Under the pieces are notes generated by a model. That model saw only the letters and a list, made by a program, of their open reading frames with translations. It made no database searches and was not told the DNA's origin. A program made the translations under genes and the position numbers. A DNA stretch of 18,857 nucleotides from positions 1 through 18,857 of the forward strand of contig CANBPJ010000022.1 in assembly GCA_947371415.1 (NCBI GenBank), read 5' to 3'. This DNA is from Burkholderiaceae bacterium (GTDB taxonomy: Bacteria; Pseudomonadota; Gammaproteobacteria; Burkholderiales; Burkholderiaceae). The number at the start of each line of letters is the position of its first letter. The stretch's first letter is position 1. Positions 1 through 7,757 of this stretch are shown here, one piece after another.

Positions 1-549
1 CCTGATATTCCTGCGAAAAACTTCACTGCAATGTTGCGCCTTGATCACAACCGCGCTCTCTCACAGTTGGCAAACAAGCTGAACAAGCCAGTTGCTGATA
101 TCGAGAAATTGGTTGTTTGGGGCAATCACAGCCCAACGATGTATCCTGACTATCGCTTCGCCACCGTTGATGGCCAGTCCGTAAAAGACAGCATTAACGA
201 TGCAGCCTGGAATAAAGATACATTCATTCCTACCGTTGGTAAACGTGGTGCTGCAATTATTGAAGCGCGCGGCCTTTCATCTGCAGCCTCTGCCGCCAAT
301 GCAGCAATCGATCATATTCGTGACTGGGTTCTTGGAACCAATGGCAAATGGGTCACTATGGGTATTCCATCTAAGGGTGAATATGGCATTCCAGCTGAAG
401 TGATCTACGGCTACCCAGTGGTTTGCGAAAACGGCGAGTACAAGATGATTGAAGGCTTAGAGATTGATGAATTCTCACGTGAGCGCATGAACCACACTCT
501 GAATGAATTACTTGAAGAACAAGCAGGCGTTAAGCATCTCCTCTCATAA
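1..549 (+). CDS. mdh: Malate dehydrogenase, C-terminal part (cut by left edge)
   Basis: Cytosolic NAD-dependent malate dehydrogenase of the TCA cycle (malate to oxaloacetate). The reading frame is open from base 1, so only the last 182 codons are present; the N-terminal NAD-binding Rossmann fold lies outside the window. The visible part begins within the substrate domain. It carries the family motif WGNHSPTMYPD, whose histidine (codon at 127-129) is the proton-acceptor of the catalytic His-Asp pair, and a typical C-terminal helix (residues reading RERMNHTLNELLEEQ). Usual family length in Burkholderiales is about 327-330 residues, so slightly more than half is seen. The stop codon TAA is immediately reused in the ribosome-binding site of the next gene, 12 bases downstream. 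Identification is by strong recognisable similarity; the promoter cannot be seen. Confidence 0.96.
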   Translation, partial: PDIPAKNFTAMLRLDHNRALSQLANKLNKPVADIEKLVVWGNHSPTMYPDYRFATVDGQSVKDSINDAAWNKDTFIPTVGKRGAAIIEARGLSSAASAANAAIDHIRDWVLGTNGKWVTMGIPSKGEYGIPAEVIYGYPVVCENGEYKMIEGLEIDEFSRERMNHTLNELLEEQAGVKHLLS

Positions 550-561
550 GGACTGACACAC

Positions 562-936
562 ATGAAGCAAACTCTTTTGATCGTTAGCTTGGCTATAGCT
601 GGCCTCTTGGGTTCAGCGCCGGCCACCGCTAGCGAAGAAGTATCCGTCTGGACTTGCAGCGAAAGCAAACAATTCAAAACCACAGGAACAACGGAAAAGG
701 TTCGCCTTACATGGGAATCAAAAACCTTTGACCTGAATCGTGAGAATTCTTTGCCAGGTAGCTTGCGTTACAAAAACACCACTACCGGACATGATCTTGT
801 AGTGCTAGGTAATAAAGCAATGCTGTTTAATATTAAGTCTGGAACTCGTCTTGCTGATTTCTGCCAAACTGCAGAAATGAAAACTGGCAAACTTCCGCAT
901 TTATTTGCTGGTGCAGAGCCTTTTACACAGAACTAA
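562..936 (+). CDS. Small exported protein, MliC/PliC-like (C-type lysozyme inhibitor fold)
   Basis: A 124-residue protein with a clear Sec signal peptide (basic start, hydrophobic residues 4-18, likely cleavage near ATA-S at 21-24) and no lipobox cysteine, so probably soluble in the periplasm. The mature part has exactly two cysteines, Cys32 and Cys101, one near each end, as in MliC/PliC where they form a disulfide. Between them the pattern of an RY pair (69-70) after a Gly/Ser stretch, a Gly-x-x-Ala-x-Leu strand (83-88) and a C-terminal Cys matches the MliC layout. The lysine that precedes the conserved Gly in E. coli MliC aligns with Leu82 here, so lysozyme inhibition is uncertain. AAGGA at 550-553 overlaps the mdh stop and supports this start; the gene is probably co-transcribed with mdh. 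The family call is my reading by eye, not a search. Confidence 0.6.
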   Translation: MKQTLLIVSLAIAGLLGSAPATASEEVSVWTCSESKQFKTTGTTEKVRLTWESKTFDLNRENSLPGSLRYKNTTTGHDLVVLGNKAMLFNIKSGTRLADFCQTAEMKTGKLPHLFAGAEPFTQN

Positions 937-965
937 TCGCAGTATTTCTGTTTTAGCTTCAAGAT

Positions 966-993
966 AAAAAGCCGAGAAATTCTCGGCTTTTTT
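966..993. terminator. Bidirectional rho-independent terminator
   Basis: A 7-bp stem, GCCGAGA (971-977) and TCTCGGC (981-987), closes a three-base loop and is flanked by an A-run on the left and a T-run on the right. It can therefore terminate the mdh unit on the + strand and the DUF2863 unit on the - strand, which converge here. Confidence 0.9.
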
Positions 994-1022
994 CTATTCC
1001 AACTAAGAGTTCTGGAATTGAT

Positions 1023-2234
1023 CTAATGAAATAATGGTTGCTGCGTTGGCGCATCATCCGGCAATTCTGCATGCACAGCATCACCCGATCGATCTGGGAA
1101 TAAGGGTGCACCGCAATCGTCGCAAAGCTCTGGATCAAACAACATTGCATGACGGAAGACATCATCGACACCGGCATCACGAAGTGCATCTGCAATTCGC
1201 TTCATCGGGCTATCGTCATCCGATAAATCATTGAGCGCATCATTGGCAACGCTCTCGCGATCGTACAAAGGCCAAATCACCCCATAGACAACCTCCGATG
1301 AGCCCTTGAGACTGAAGGAGATGCGATATTCATCGGCCTGGTCTTCACCGAAGGCGCCAACAACACATGAAATGCCAGAAGGCAGTACTCCAAGGGTACT
1401 TTCCAAGAAATTCACCCCAGCCCTAATGCTTAATGGGCGGACATGCTTATCCGCCAATCGACAGTTAGTGAAGTAAGCCTCCGGTAATAGGAGCTCAAAT
1501 TCGCAACCAGGCAAGAGTAAGGCAATCGGCTCCTGCATGGTGTTTTGCCATCCAATGAGACTCATGCCGCGCTCTTGTCTTGTCGGGGCTTCTGCTTGCC
1601 AACGAAATAATGGCGTACCAGATGGAGCGGCAACGGCTGCAATAATAAAACGTGGATCAGCCAAGACAGCAATCGTCTCAGACATCTCGCGCAATTCAAT
1701 TTTGATCTCGCTACCAGTGATGGCCGCTGCTGCCAAACTCTCGGTAAGCAGCCGAGTTTGGCAATGGGAGTGCGGCATTTGATCAATGCTGTAGAGCCAG
1801 GGAACGATTGCCAGGCGCGTATCTGCTGAAGCGATTGAGCTGTGCAGCGCGCTAGCAGTTGACTCAATAGCATTGACTGATAGGGGGCCTGAAGGAATTT
1901 GATAACGGGTATGCGCAACGATGGGAAGAGCCAGTAGCAGAACATCCCAACTCTGAGCATCATGCTCCATTGATAAAGACTCAGCCAAGGTCTCGGCGCA
2001 ATCGGCAAGAACCTCGAAGGCGACAGTATTAATTCTGAAGGTTTGATCTAAAGCCGCATCAATCACATTTTGATTTTGACTTTTGAGCAAACGCATTAAA
2101 CGTAAATTTAAACGCTCCTCCCAAAACTGATCTTCAATATGACTGCCTGAGGCTGCCAAAGAAATGGCATCAGCAACCAAGCGCTCCACATCTGGAGAAG
2201 AGCGTTGCGAGGATTTAGTGCGATGTACAGCCAT
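1023..2234 (-). CDS. DUF2863 family protein
   Basis: A 403-residue protein of unknown function that I recognise as the betaproteobacterial DUF2863 family, mainly from its N-terminal region (SPDVERLVADAISLAASGS, residues 13-31, followed by an acidic/aromatic helix with DQFWEERL). No signal peptide or membrane segment is seen, so it is probably cytoplasmic. Near the C-terminus is a Cys-x-x-Cys pair (Cys371 and Cys374, in a CDDCGAPLFPD context), which resembles half of a zinc ribbon or a rubredoxin knuckle; no second pair lies close by. The C-terminal tail (about 25 residues) is acidic and low in structure. The start is well supported: an AGGAGGG ribosome-binding site precedes the ATG and overlaps the TAG stop of yaaA, giving an 11-base gap and probable translational coupling. 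Function cannot be assigned from sequence. Confidence 0.82.
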   Translation of the reverse strand: MAVHRTKSSQRSSPDVERLVADAISLAASGSHIEDQFWEERLNLRLMRLLKSQNQNVIDAALDQTFRINTVAFEVLADCAETLAESLSMEHDAQSWDVLLLALPIVAHTRYQIPSGPLSVNAIESTASALHSSIASADTRLAIVPWLYSIDQMPHSHCQTRLLTESLAAAAITGSEIKIELREMSETIAVLADPRFIIAAVAAPSGTPLFRWQAEAPTRQERGMSLIGWQNTMQEPIALLLPGCEFELLLPEAYFTNCRLADKHVRPLSIRAGVNFLESTLGVLPSGISCVVGAFGEDQADEYRISFSLKGSSEVVYGVIWPLYDRESVANDALNDLSDDDSPMKRIADALRDAGVDDVFRHAMLFDPELCDDCGAPLFPDRSGDAVHAELPDDAPTQQPLFH

Positions 2235-2245
2235 GATGCACCCTC

Positions 2246-3022
2246 CTACTTTCTTTCGGGACGTCTAAATAGCGGTTTTTCAGGCTTAGATTCAGAGACA
2301 ACATATTTGTAGCCATCCAAATTAAAGCCCTTCAAATCTGCAGGATCGGTAATCTGATTTTCAACAACGTAACGCGCCATTAACCCTCTAGCTCTTTTGG
2401 CATAAAAGGAAATAATTTTGTACTTGCCATCTTTACCATCTTGAAATACCGGAGAAATCACTGGGCAATCCAAATTTTTGGCTTGCAGTACCTTGAAATA
2501 CTCTTCCGATGCTAAATTCAATAGCACTGGTTTCTTTTGCTTTTCCAGAATCTTTTTTAGAGAATCGGTAACTCGTTCACCCCAAAATGCATAAAGATCT
2601 TTACCTCTCGCATTCTTAAAGGCGGTCCCCATCTCCAAACGATAAGCCTGCATTAAATCGAGGGGCCTCAAAGCGCCATACAAGCCCGAAAGGATTCGAA
2701 TATGGTCCTGGGCAAAGTCTACCGCCTTGGTATTGAGCGTCTTAACATCAAACCCATCATAGACATCACCATTAAAGGCGTAAATAGCTGCCTTGCTGTT
2801 TTCTTCAGTAAATGTCTTGGACCAATCACGATAACGCCCAACATTCAGAGCAGCCAATTGATCGGATAAGCCCATTAAATTGGCGACCTCTTGAGGTGAG
2901 AGCTTCTTCAGGTCGGCGATTAGCTTAGCGGATTCCGAAACAAACTCAGGCAAGGTGGGCGCCTTAACCTTGGTCGGGGTTTTGTAATCTAGAGATTTAG
3001 CGGGTGAAAGGACAATCAGCAT
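2246..3022 (-). CDS. yaaA: Peroxide stress protein YaaA (DUF328/UPF0246)
   Basis: A 258-residue protein, the normal length for YaaA. It opens with the family signature MLIVLSPAKSLDY and contains the second signature around LSGLYGALRPLDLMQAYRLE (about residues 110-130), plus a C-terminal region ending in basic residues. In E. coli, YaaA is induced by hydrogen peroxide through OxyR, lowers free intracellular iron under peroxide stress, and binds DNA; the same role is inferred here from family membership only. It is the first gene of a leftward pair with DUF2863. The ATG at 3022 has no convincing Shine-Dalgarno sequence. No OxyR site was recognised in the short (68-base) region it shares with the divergent aminotransferase gene. 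Confidence 0.93.
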   Translation of the reverse strand: MLIVLSPAKSLDYKTPTKVKAPTLPEFVSESAKLIADLKKLSPQEVANLMGLSDQLAALNVGRYRDWSKTFTEENSKAAIYAFNGDVYDGFDVKTLNTKAVDFAQDHIRILSGLYGALRPLDLMQAYRLEMGTAFKNARGKDLYAFWGERVTDSLKKILEKQKKPVLLNLASEEYFKVLQAKNLDCPVISPVFQDGKDGKYKIISFYAKRARGLMARYVVENQITDPADLKGFNLDGYKYVVSESKPEKPLFRRPERK

Positions 3023-3049
3023 GGCACAATTTGAATATGAATTTCTCCC

Positions 3050-3078
3050 ATTCTAGCGACTACCCACCTTATTTGCCT
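3050..3078 (-). promoter_or_regulatory. Possible yaaA promoter
   Basis: On the - strand, TAGAAT (3055-3050; five of six bases of the -10 consensus) lies 17 bases downstream of AGGCAA (3078-3073), a poor -35. It would give a leader of about 20 bases for yaaA. The whole divergent gap is only 68 bases, so promoters for both genes must overlap here. Confidence 0.35.
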
Positions 3079-3090
3079 TAAAGCGCCCGC

Positions 3091-4293
3091 ATGGACCAAA
3101 ATCCCCTTCTGACGCCAGCATTTCCAAGTCGCCTACCCGAGGTAGGGACAACGGTCTTCACGGTCATGTCAGCCCTAGCGGCAGAACATCAAGCAATCAA
3201 CTTGGGTCAAGGTTTCCCTGACTTTCCTTGCGATAGAGAGCTGATAGCCCATGTTAACGCAGCCATGCTGGCTGACCACAATCAATATCCGCCAATGGCA
3301 GGGGTTGCAGAGTTGCGATGTGGTGTAGCGGGAAAGATTTCAGCCTTGTACGGTCATAACTATGATCCCGAATCGGAAATCACCATCACCGCAGGTGGCA
3401 CACAGGGAATCATGACTGCCATCTTGTCATGCGTGAGTCCCGGCGATGAAGTTGTCATTATTGAGCCAGCCTATGATAGCTATCGACCATCGATTCAGTT
3501 GGCTGGAGGCAAACCCATTGCCGTATCTTTGATTGCCAATCGCAATGATCAAGGATCGGTCAATTCGTATTCAATTCCCTGGGATGATTTAGCTAAAGTC
3601 ATAAAACCAAAAACTAGGCTCATTATTATCAACACGCCGCACAATCCAACTGGAATGGTGTGGCAATCATCCGATCTTGATCGCTTAGCGCGTTTAGTAG
3701 AAAATACGAATACCTTGATCCTAAGTGATGAAGTCTATGAGCATATGGTTTATGACGGGCATGCGCATCAAAGCATTGCTAGCCACCCCACTCTTGCTGC
3801 GAGAAGTTTTTTAATTTCTAGCTTTGGCAAAACGTATCACGTAACTGGCTGGAAAGTAGGTTACGTAGCAGCACCTACGTCGATGATGGTCGAGTTTCGC
3901 AAAGTACATCAGTTCAATGTGTTTACGGTAAACACCCCCATGCAACATGCCCTAGCGAAATATCTGAGCACTGCAGATCACTATCTAAACCTACCCTCCT
4001 TTTACCAATCCAAGAGGGATTACTTCAAAAAAGGTTTGCAAGATACCGGTTTTAGATTACTGCCATCGCCAGCAACGTATTTCCAGTGCGCTAACTACAC
4101 GCAGCTCGGTATCCCGGAATCGAACTTGAGTGAAGCCAATTTCTGTACCTGGCTCACAAGTGAGATCGGTGTAGCAGCAATTCCAGTTTCTGCGTTTTAT
4201 GCAACTCCCATTGACTCAGGCGTCATTCGTTTTTGTTTTGCCAAAAAAGAACAAACACTTGCAGATGCGTTAGCGCGTTTGCAAACTCTATAA
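3091..4293 (+). CDS. ybdL: PLP-dependent aminotransferase, YbdL-type (methionine aminotransferase)
   Basis: A 400-residue fold-type I, class I/II aminotransferase. It follows E. coli YbdL closely along its length: LPEVGTTVFTVMSALA near the start, NLGQGFPDF (37-45), the PLP-pocket NTPHNPTG (181-188), SDEVYEH (212-218), the PLP Schiff-base lysine Lys247 in SSFGKTYHVTGWKVGY, and a C-terminal IRFCFAKKEQTL with the arginine expected to bind the substrate carboxylate. YbdL prefers methionine, with phenylalanine and histidine also accepted, and methionine salvage or keto-acid exchange is the likely role; kynurenine aminotransferases are close relatives, so substrate is inferred. It is cytosolic. There is no strong ribosome-binding site before the ATG at 3091, but the start matches the YbdL N-terminus. 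It lies 18 bases before the GST gene and probably begins the rightward operon. Confidence 0.9.
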   Translation: MDQNPLLTPAFPSRLPEVGTTVFTVMSALAAEHQAINLGQGFPDFPCDRELIAHVNAAMLADHNQYPPMAGVAELRCGVAGKISALYGHNYDPESEITITAGGTQGIMTAILSCVSPGDEVVIIEPAYDSYRPSIQLAGGKPIAVSLIANRNDQGSVNSYSIPWDDLAKVIKPKTRLIIINTPHNPTGMVWQSSDLDRLARLVENTNTLILSDEVYEHMVYDGHAHQSIASHPTLAARSFLISSFGKTYHVTGWKVGYVAAPTSMMVEFRKVHQFNVFTVNTPMQHALAKYLSTADHYLNLPSFYQSKRDYFKKGLQDTGFRLLPSPATYFQCANYTQLGIPESNLSEANFCTWLTSEIGVAAIPVSAFYATPIDSGVIRFCFAKKEQTLADALARLQTL

Positions 4294-4311
4294 ATAAATA
4301 AGGAACCCATC

Positions 4312-5046
4312 ATGGCAACAAATAAACCCAAACAAGACATCATTGATGTGTATAGCTGGCCAACTCCAAATGGGCATAAGGTGCACATCATGCTTGAGGA
4401 ATGCGGCTACAAGTTGGGCAAAGATTGGATTGCCCATCCGATTGATATTGGCGCCGGCGATCAGTTCAAGCCAGACTTCTTAGAAATAAGCCCAAACAAT
4501 AAAATTCCGGCCATTAAAGACCCACAGGGGCCTGATGGGAAACCCATTCACCTCTTTGAATCTGGGGCAATCCTACTTTACCTTGCCTCTAAAACTGGTA
4601 AGTTTTTACCTAAAACTACCCGCGGTAAATATGAGGTGCTCCAGTGGTTAATGTTTCAGATGGGTGGCGTCGGTCCTCTTTTAGGGCAAAACCACCACTT
4701 TCGGATTTATGCGCCAGAGAAAATTGATTACGCGATTAATCGCTACACTAATGAAGCCAAACGCTTGTATGGGGTCATTGACCATCAACTGAAAGATAAT
4801 CCCTATATTGCTGGAAGAAGTTACTCAATAGCAGATATCGCCATTTTTCCATGGACGCGCAATTGGAAGAATCAAGGAATCGATATCAATGAGTACCCCA
4901 ATTTCAAGCGCTGGTTTGAAATGATTAGCGAACGTCCCGCTGTAAAGCGTGGTGTTGAGGTCTTAACTGCGTTACGCAAGCCCTTACATGATGACAAAGC
5001 AATGGAACAATTATTTGGCTCATCACAGTATCAAAAAAGGAAATAG
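4312..5046 (+). CDS. yfcG: Nu-class glutathione S-transferase family protein (YfcG-type)
   Basis: A 244-residue cytosolic protein with an N-terminal thioredoxin-like domain and a C-terminal all-helical domain. Nu-class hallmarks are visible: SWPTPNGHK (active-site Thr and Asn bind glutathione in place of a catalytic Tyr or Ser), SPNNKIPAI with the cis-proline, FESGAILLYLA, and the LGQNHHF loop near residue 125 seen in E. coli YfcG. YfcG-type enzymes bind glutathione disulfide and act as disulfide-bond reductases with little classical transferase activity; that activity is inferred. The N-terminus is about 10 residues longer than YfcG and the C-terminus ends in a lysine-rich tail. Ribosome-binding site AAGGAA precedes the ATG. 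It sits directly before 3-hydroxybutyryl-CoA dehydrogenase, one base between stop and next start. Confidence 0.88.
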   Translation: MATNKPKQDIIDVYSWPTPNGHKVHIMLEECGYKLGKDWIAHPIDIGAGDQFKPDFLEISPNNKIPAIKDPQGPDGKPIHLFESGAILLYLASKTGKFLPKTTRGKYEVLQWLMFQMGGVGPLLGQNHHFRIYAPEKIDYAINRYTNEAKRLYGVIDHQLKDNPYIAGRSYSIADIAIFPWTRNWKNQGIDINEYPNFKRWFEMISERPAVKRGVEVLTALRKPLHDDKAMEQLFGSSQYQKRK

Positions 5047-5047
5047 C

Positions 5048-5902
5048 ATGAAGATTCAGTCAGTCGGAGTAATTGGTGCGGGCACGATGGGCAATGGTAT
5101 TGCGCAGGTATGCGCAGTGGCTGGCCTAGATGTCGTGATGGTTGATATTAGTGATGCCGCTGTTGAGGGTGGTCTAAGTCAAATTAGCAAAAGTCTGGAT
5201 CGCCTTGTAAAGAAAGAAATACTTACAACCGAAGCCAAAGATGCCGCACTCAAGCGTATTAAAGGTAGTACATCCCACGCCGACTTCAAGGGCTTGCAAT
5301 TAGTGATTGAAGCTGCGACTGAGAATCAAATAATTAAAGAAAAAATTTTGCATCAAGTCGATGAGATCGTCAGCAAAGAAACCATCATCGCAACCAATAC
5401 TTCTTCGCTGTCAATAACCAAACTTGCGGCACTCGACTCCAATCCTAGCCGCTTTATTGGTATGCATTTCTTTAACCCTCCTCCACTAATGGCGCTAGTT
5501 GAAGTGATACGTGGATTACAAACTTCTGATGCTACCCATGCTGCCATTATTGAAATGGCTAAGCGCATTGGCAAGGAACCGATCACCGTTAAGAACTCCC
5601 CTGGATTTGTTGTTAACCGCATTTTGTTGCCAATGATCAATGAAGCCTTCTTCGTTCTATATGAAGGGCTTGCCAGCCCAGATGATATTGATGCTGGAAT
5701 GAAGTTGGGTTGCAACCAACCGATTGGCCCACTTGCCTTGGCTGATTTAATTGGCTTGGATACCTGCCTAGCAGTCATGGAAGTGTATTTTGAGAACTTC
5801 AGCGACTCGAAGTATCGCCCTTGTCCTCTTCTCCGTGAAATGGTGGCAGCCGGCTATCTGGGACGTAAGACTGGTCGCGGCGTTTACACCTACGATCAAT
5901 AA
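5048..5902 (+). CDS. 3-hydroxybutyryl-CoA dehydrogenase
   Basis: A 284-residue cytosolic NAD(P)-dependent dehydrogenase that interconverts (S)-3-hydroxybutyryl-CoA and acetoacetyl-CoA. The N-terminal Rossmann fold shows GVIGAGTMGNGIAQ (residues 7-20); the catalytic region shows NTSSLSIT and MHFFNPPPLMALVEV with the active-site histidine; the C-terminal dimer domain starts at NSPGFVVNRILLPMINEAF and ends in GRKTGRGVYTYD. Length matches single-domain HbdA/PaaH/MmgB proteins (about 282-285). I chose the ATG at 5048 rather than an in-frame ATG at 4988 because AAAAAGGAAA stands just before it, the family starts at this point, and the longer version would overlap the GST gene by 59 bases. It could serve short-chain fatty acid, butyrate or aromatic-acid degradation; the neighbours do not decide which, so no gene symbol is given. 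Confidence 0.93.
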   Translation: MKIQSVGVIGAGTMGNGIAQVCAVAGLDVVMVDISDAAVEGGLSQISKSLDRLVKKEILTTEAKDAALKRIKGSTSHADFKGLQLVIEAATENQIIKEKILHQVDEIVSKETIIATNTSSLSITKLAALDSNPSRFIGMHFFNPPPLMALVEVIRGLQTSDATHAAIIEMAKRIGKEPITVKNSPGFVVNRILLPMINEAFFVLYEGLASPDDIDAGMKLGCNQPIGPLALADLIGLDTCLAVMEVYFENFSDSKYRPCPLLREMVAAGYLGRKTGRGVYTYDQ

Positions 5903-5953
5903 CTCTTCAGCGAACCATCTCAATATCACTCCTATTTTAATAAAGAAGTTTTT

Positions 5954-6433
5954 GTGAACACTCTACCCCCTCTAGTGCGTAAGTTAGCCTATGCCGGCCT
6001 CATTCCTTTTGTTGGCCTAGCCCTGATGGTTCAGTTGGCACCAACCCCACTGAATTATTTAAGCGCTGAATCCTTGGCTAGTTATGGAGCAATCATCACT
6101 GCATTTATGGGGGCATTACATTGGGGCGCCAATTTACATACCCTAGGAAAGGCAGCACCGAGCGATCGCTGGGAAGATCGCAATGCTTGGATCTGGGGCG
6201 TCATTCCCGCATTAGTAGCCTGGGTAGCCCTACATATTTATATTCCAGTTGGATTAGTCATTTTGGCTTCCGCATTAGTAATACAACGCAATATTGATAA
6301 GGAAACCTATCAATACTATTTTTCTAACGAAGAGGCCCGTAAAGAATTTATCACTTTACGCAATCAGCTTACGATAGTTTCAGGGGGCTGTTTAGTTTGG
6401 GCGGCCCTCGTTATTTTGTTTGTGCAGAATTAA
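5954..6433 (+). CDS. DUF3429 domain integral membrane protein
   Basis: A 159-residue inner-membrane protein of unknown function. Hydrophobic segments lie at about residues 11-29, 43-60, 79-96, 98-112 and 139-157. The DUF3429 pattern is recognisable: LAYAGLIPFVG near the start, then YGAIITAFMGALHWG (44-58), and a W-rich region WIWGVIPALVAW (79-90). A charged loop with paired NEEARKEF (125-132) precedes the last segment. The start codon is GTG at 5954, with AAAGAAG as the ribosome-binding site; the gap after the dehydrogenase is 51 bases with an AT-rich stretch that could hold a weak promoter. The stop is 10 bases from the rarA start. No function can be proposed beyond membrane location. Confidence 0.83.
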   Translation: MNTLPPLVRKLAYAGLIPFVGLALMVQLAPTPLNYLSAESLASYGAIITAFMGALHWGANLHTLGKAAPSDRWEDRNAWIWGVIPALVAWVALHIYIPVGLVILASALVIQRNIDKETYQYYFSNEEARKEFITLRNQLTIVSGGCLVWAALVILFVQN

Positions 6434-6443
6434 AGCAGTGCAC

Positions 6444-7757
6444 ATGGGCAATCTGTTTGATCAAGCACCAACGGCACCTTTGGCAGAGGCCTTGCGGCCT
6501 AAAAGCATTGAAGAGGTCATTGGTCAAACTCATCTACTAGCGCCAGGAAAGCCATTGACTCTGGCTTTTGCGTCTGGCAAACCACATTCCATGATTTTGT
6601 GGGGGCCTCCAGGAGTTGGCAAAACTACCCTTGCCAGACTATCTGCTAAAGCATTTGATCGTGAATTTATTGCTATCTCAGCAGTCCTAGCAGGCGTAAA
6701 AGAAATTCGTGAGGCAATAGATCAAGCTCAACAAAGCATGTCTCAATATGACAGGCAAACAATACTGTTTGTTGATGAAATTCATCGCTTTAATAAGAGT
6801 CAGCAAGATGCCTTGTTGCCCCATGTTGAATCGGGCCTATTTACTTTCATTGGCGCCACGACTGAAAACCCCTCTTTTGAGGTGAATTCTGCCCTACTAT
6901 CGCGTGCACAAGTCTATGTACTGAAGTCATTAAACGCGATAGAACTTAAGCAGCTGTTTGATCGAGCACACGAATTTACATTGCCCAATATTGCATTCGA
7001 ATCGACTGCGATTGATAGTCTGATTTCTCATGCAGATGGTGATGCTCGTCGACTACTCAATTTGGTGGAGCAAGTGCGCAATGCTGTACTGACACCAAAT
7101 TCGAATATTGAGACTGTAGATCAGCACTTCATTGAGAATGCTCTAAGCATACAAGCGCGTCGCTTTGATAAAGGTGGGGATCACTTTTACGACCAAATAT
7201 CTGCACTACACAAATCTGTTCGCGGATCCAATCCTGATGCGGCCCTTTACTGGTTCTGCCGGATGCTCGATGGTGGAGCAGATCCACGTTATCTAGCCCG
7301 ACGGATTATTCGGATGGCTTGGGAGGATATTGGCCTTGCCGATCCCAGGGCAATGCAATTAGCTAATGATGCCGCACAGACATTTGAGCGACTTGGCTCT
7401 CCTGAGGGCGAGCTGGCTTTAGGGCAAGCTGTGGTTTATCTTGCAATCGCCGCCAAAAGCAATGCCAGTTACAAGGCTTTTAATGCTGCACGAGCTTATG
7501 TCGCCAATGATCAAAGCAAGCCTGTACCGAATCACCTGCGCAATGCCCCCACCAAACTCATGAAGGAGTTGGGTCACGGGAAAGAATACCGCTACGCACA
7601 TGATGAGCCCCATGGCTATGCTGCGGGAGAATCCTATTTACCGGATGGAATGGCTGAGCCACATTGGTATGAGCCAGTTGATCGGGGTCTGGAGACTCAG
7701 ATTTCCGAGAAGATGGCTTTTTTACGCAAGCTTGATGAGGAATCCAAAAAGAAATGA
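6444..7757 (+). CDS. rarA: Replication-associated recombination protein A (MgsA/RarA AAA+ ATPase)
   Basis: A 437-residue AAA+ ATPase of the clamp-loader clade that acts at stalled replication forks. Visible motifs: Walker A GPPGVGKTT (54-62), Walker B ILFVDEIHRF (107-116) with the family motif NKSQQD, sensor 1 GATTENP (137-143), and LLSRAQV (151-157) with the arginine finger. The C-terminal tetramerisation part shows GDHFYDQISALHKSVRGS, YLARRIIRMAWEDIG, HLRNAPTKLMKELG and GKEYRYAHDEPHGYA, which are specific for RarA over RuvB or DnaX. I chose ATG 6444 because the family begins just before PLAEALRP; a start at 6420 would overlap DUF3429. The ribosome-binding site is weak. The very N-terminal GNLFD resembles a short hydrophobic binding peptide; this is only suggestive. 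Its stop overlaps the next ATG (ATGA). Confidence 0.96.
   Translation: MGNLFDQAPTAPLAEALRPKSIEEVIGQTHLLAPGKPLTLAFASGKPHSMILWGPPGVGKTTLARLSAKAFDREFIAISAVLAGVKEIREAIDQAQQSMSQYDRQTILFVDEIHRFNKSQQDALLPHVESGLFTFIGATTENPSFEVNSALLSRAQVYVLKSLNAIELKQLFDRAHEFTLPNIAFESTAIDSLISHADGDARRLLNLVEQVRNAVLTPNSNIETVDQHFIENALSIQARRFDKGGDHFYDQISALHKSVRGSNPDAALYWFCRMLDGGADPRYLARRIIRMAWEDIGLADPRAMQLANDAAQTFERLGSPEGELALGQAVVYLAIAAKSNASYKAFNAARAYVANDQSKPVPNHLRNAPTKLMKELGHGKEYRYAHDEPHGYAAGESYLPDGMAEPHWYEPVDRGLETQISEKMAFLRKLDEESKKK

Noticed and set aside
1034..1234. A + strand reading frame coding for a histidine-rich 66-residue peptide.
   Set aside because: It lies wholly antisense to the DUF2863 gene, has no ribosome-binding site, and its histidines follow from the codons of the opposite strand.
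1562..2008. A 148-codon leftward reading frame.
   Set aside because: It is an out-of-frame shadow inside DUF2863 on the same strand, with no recognisable domain.
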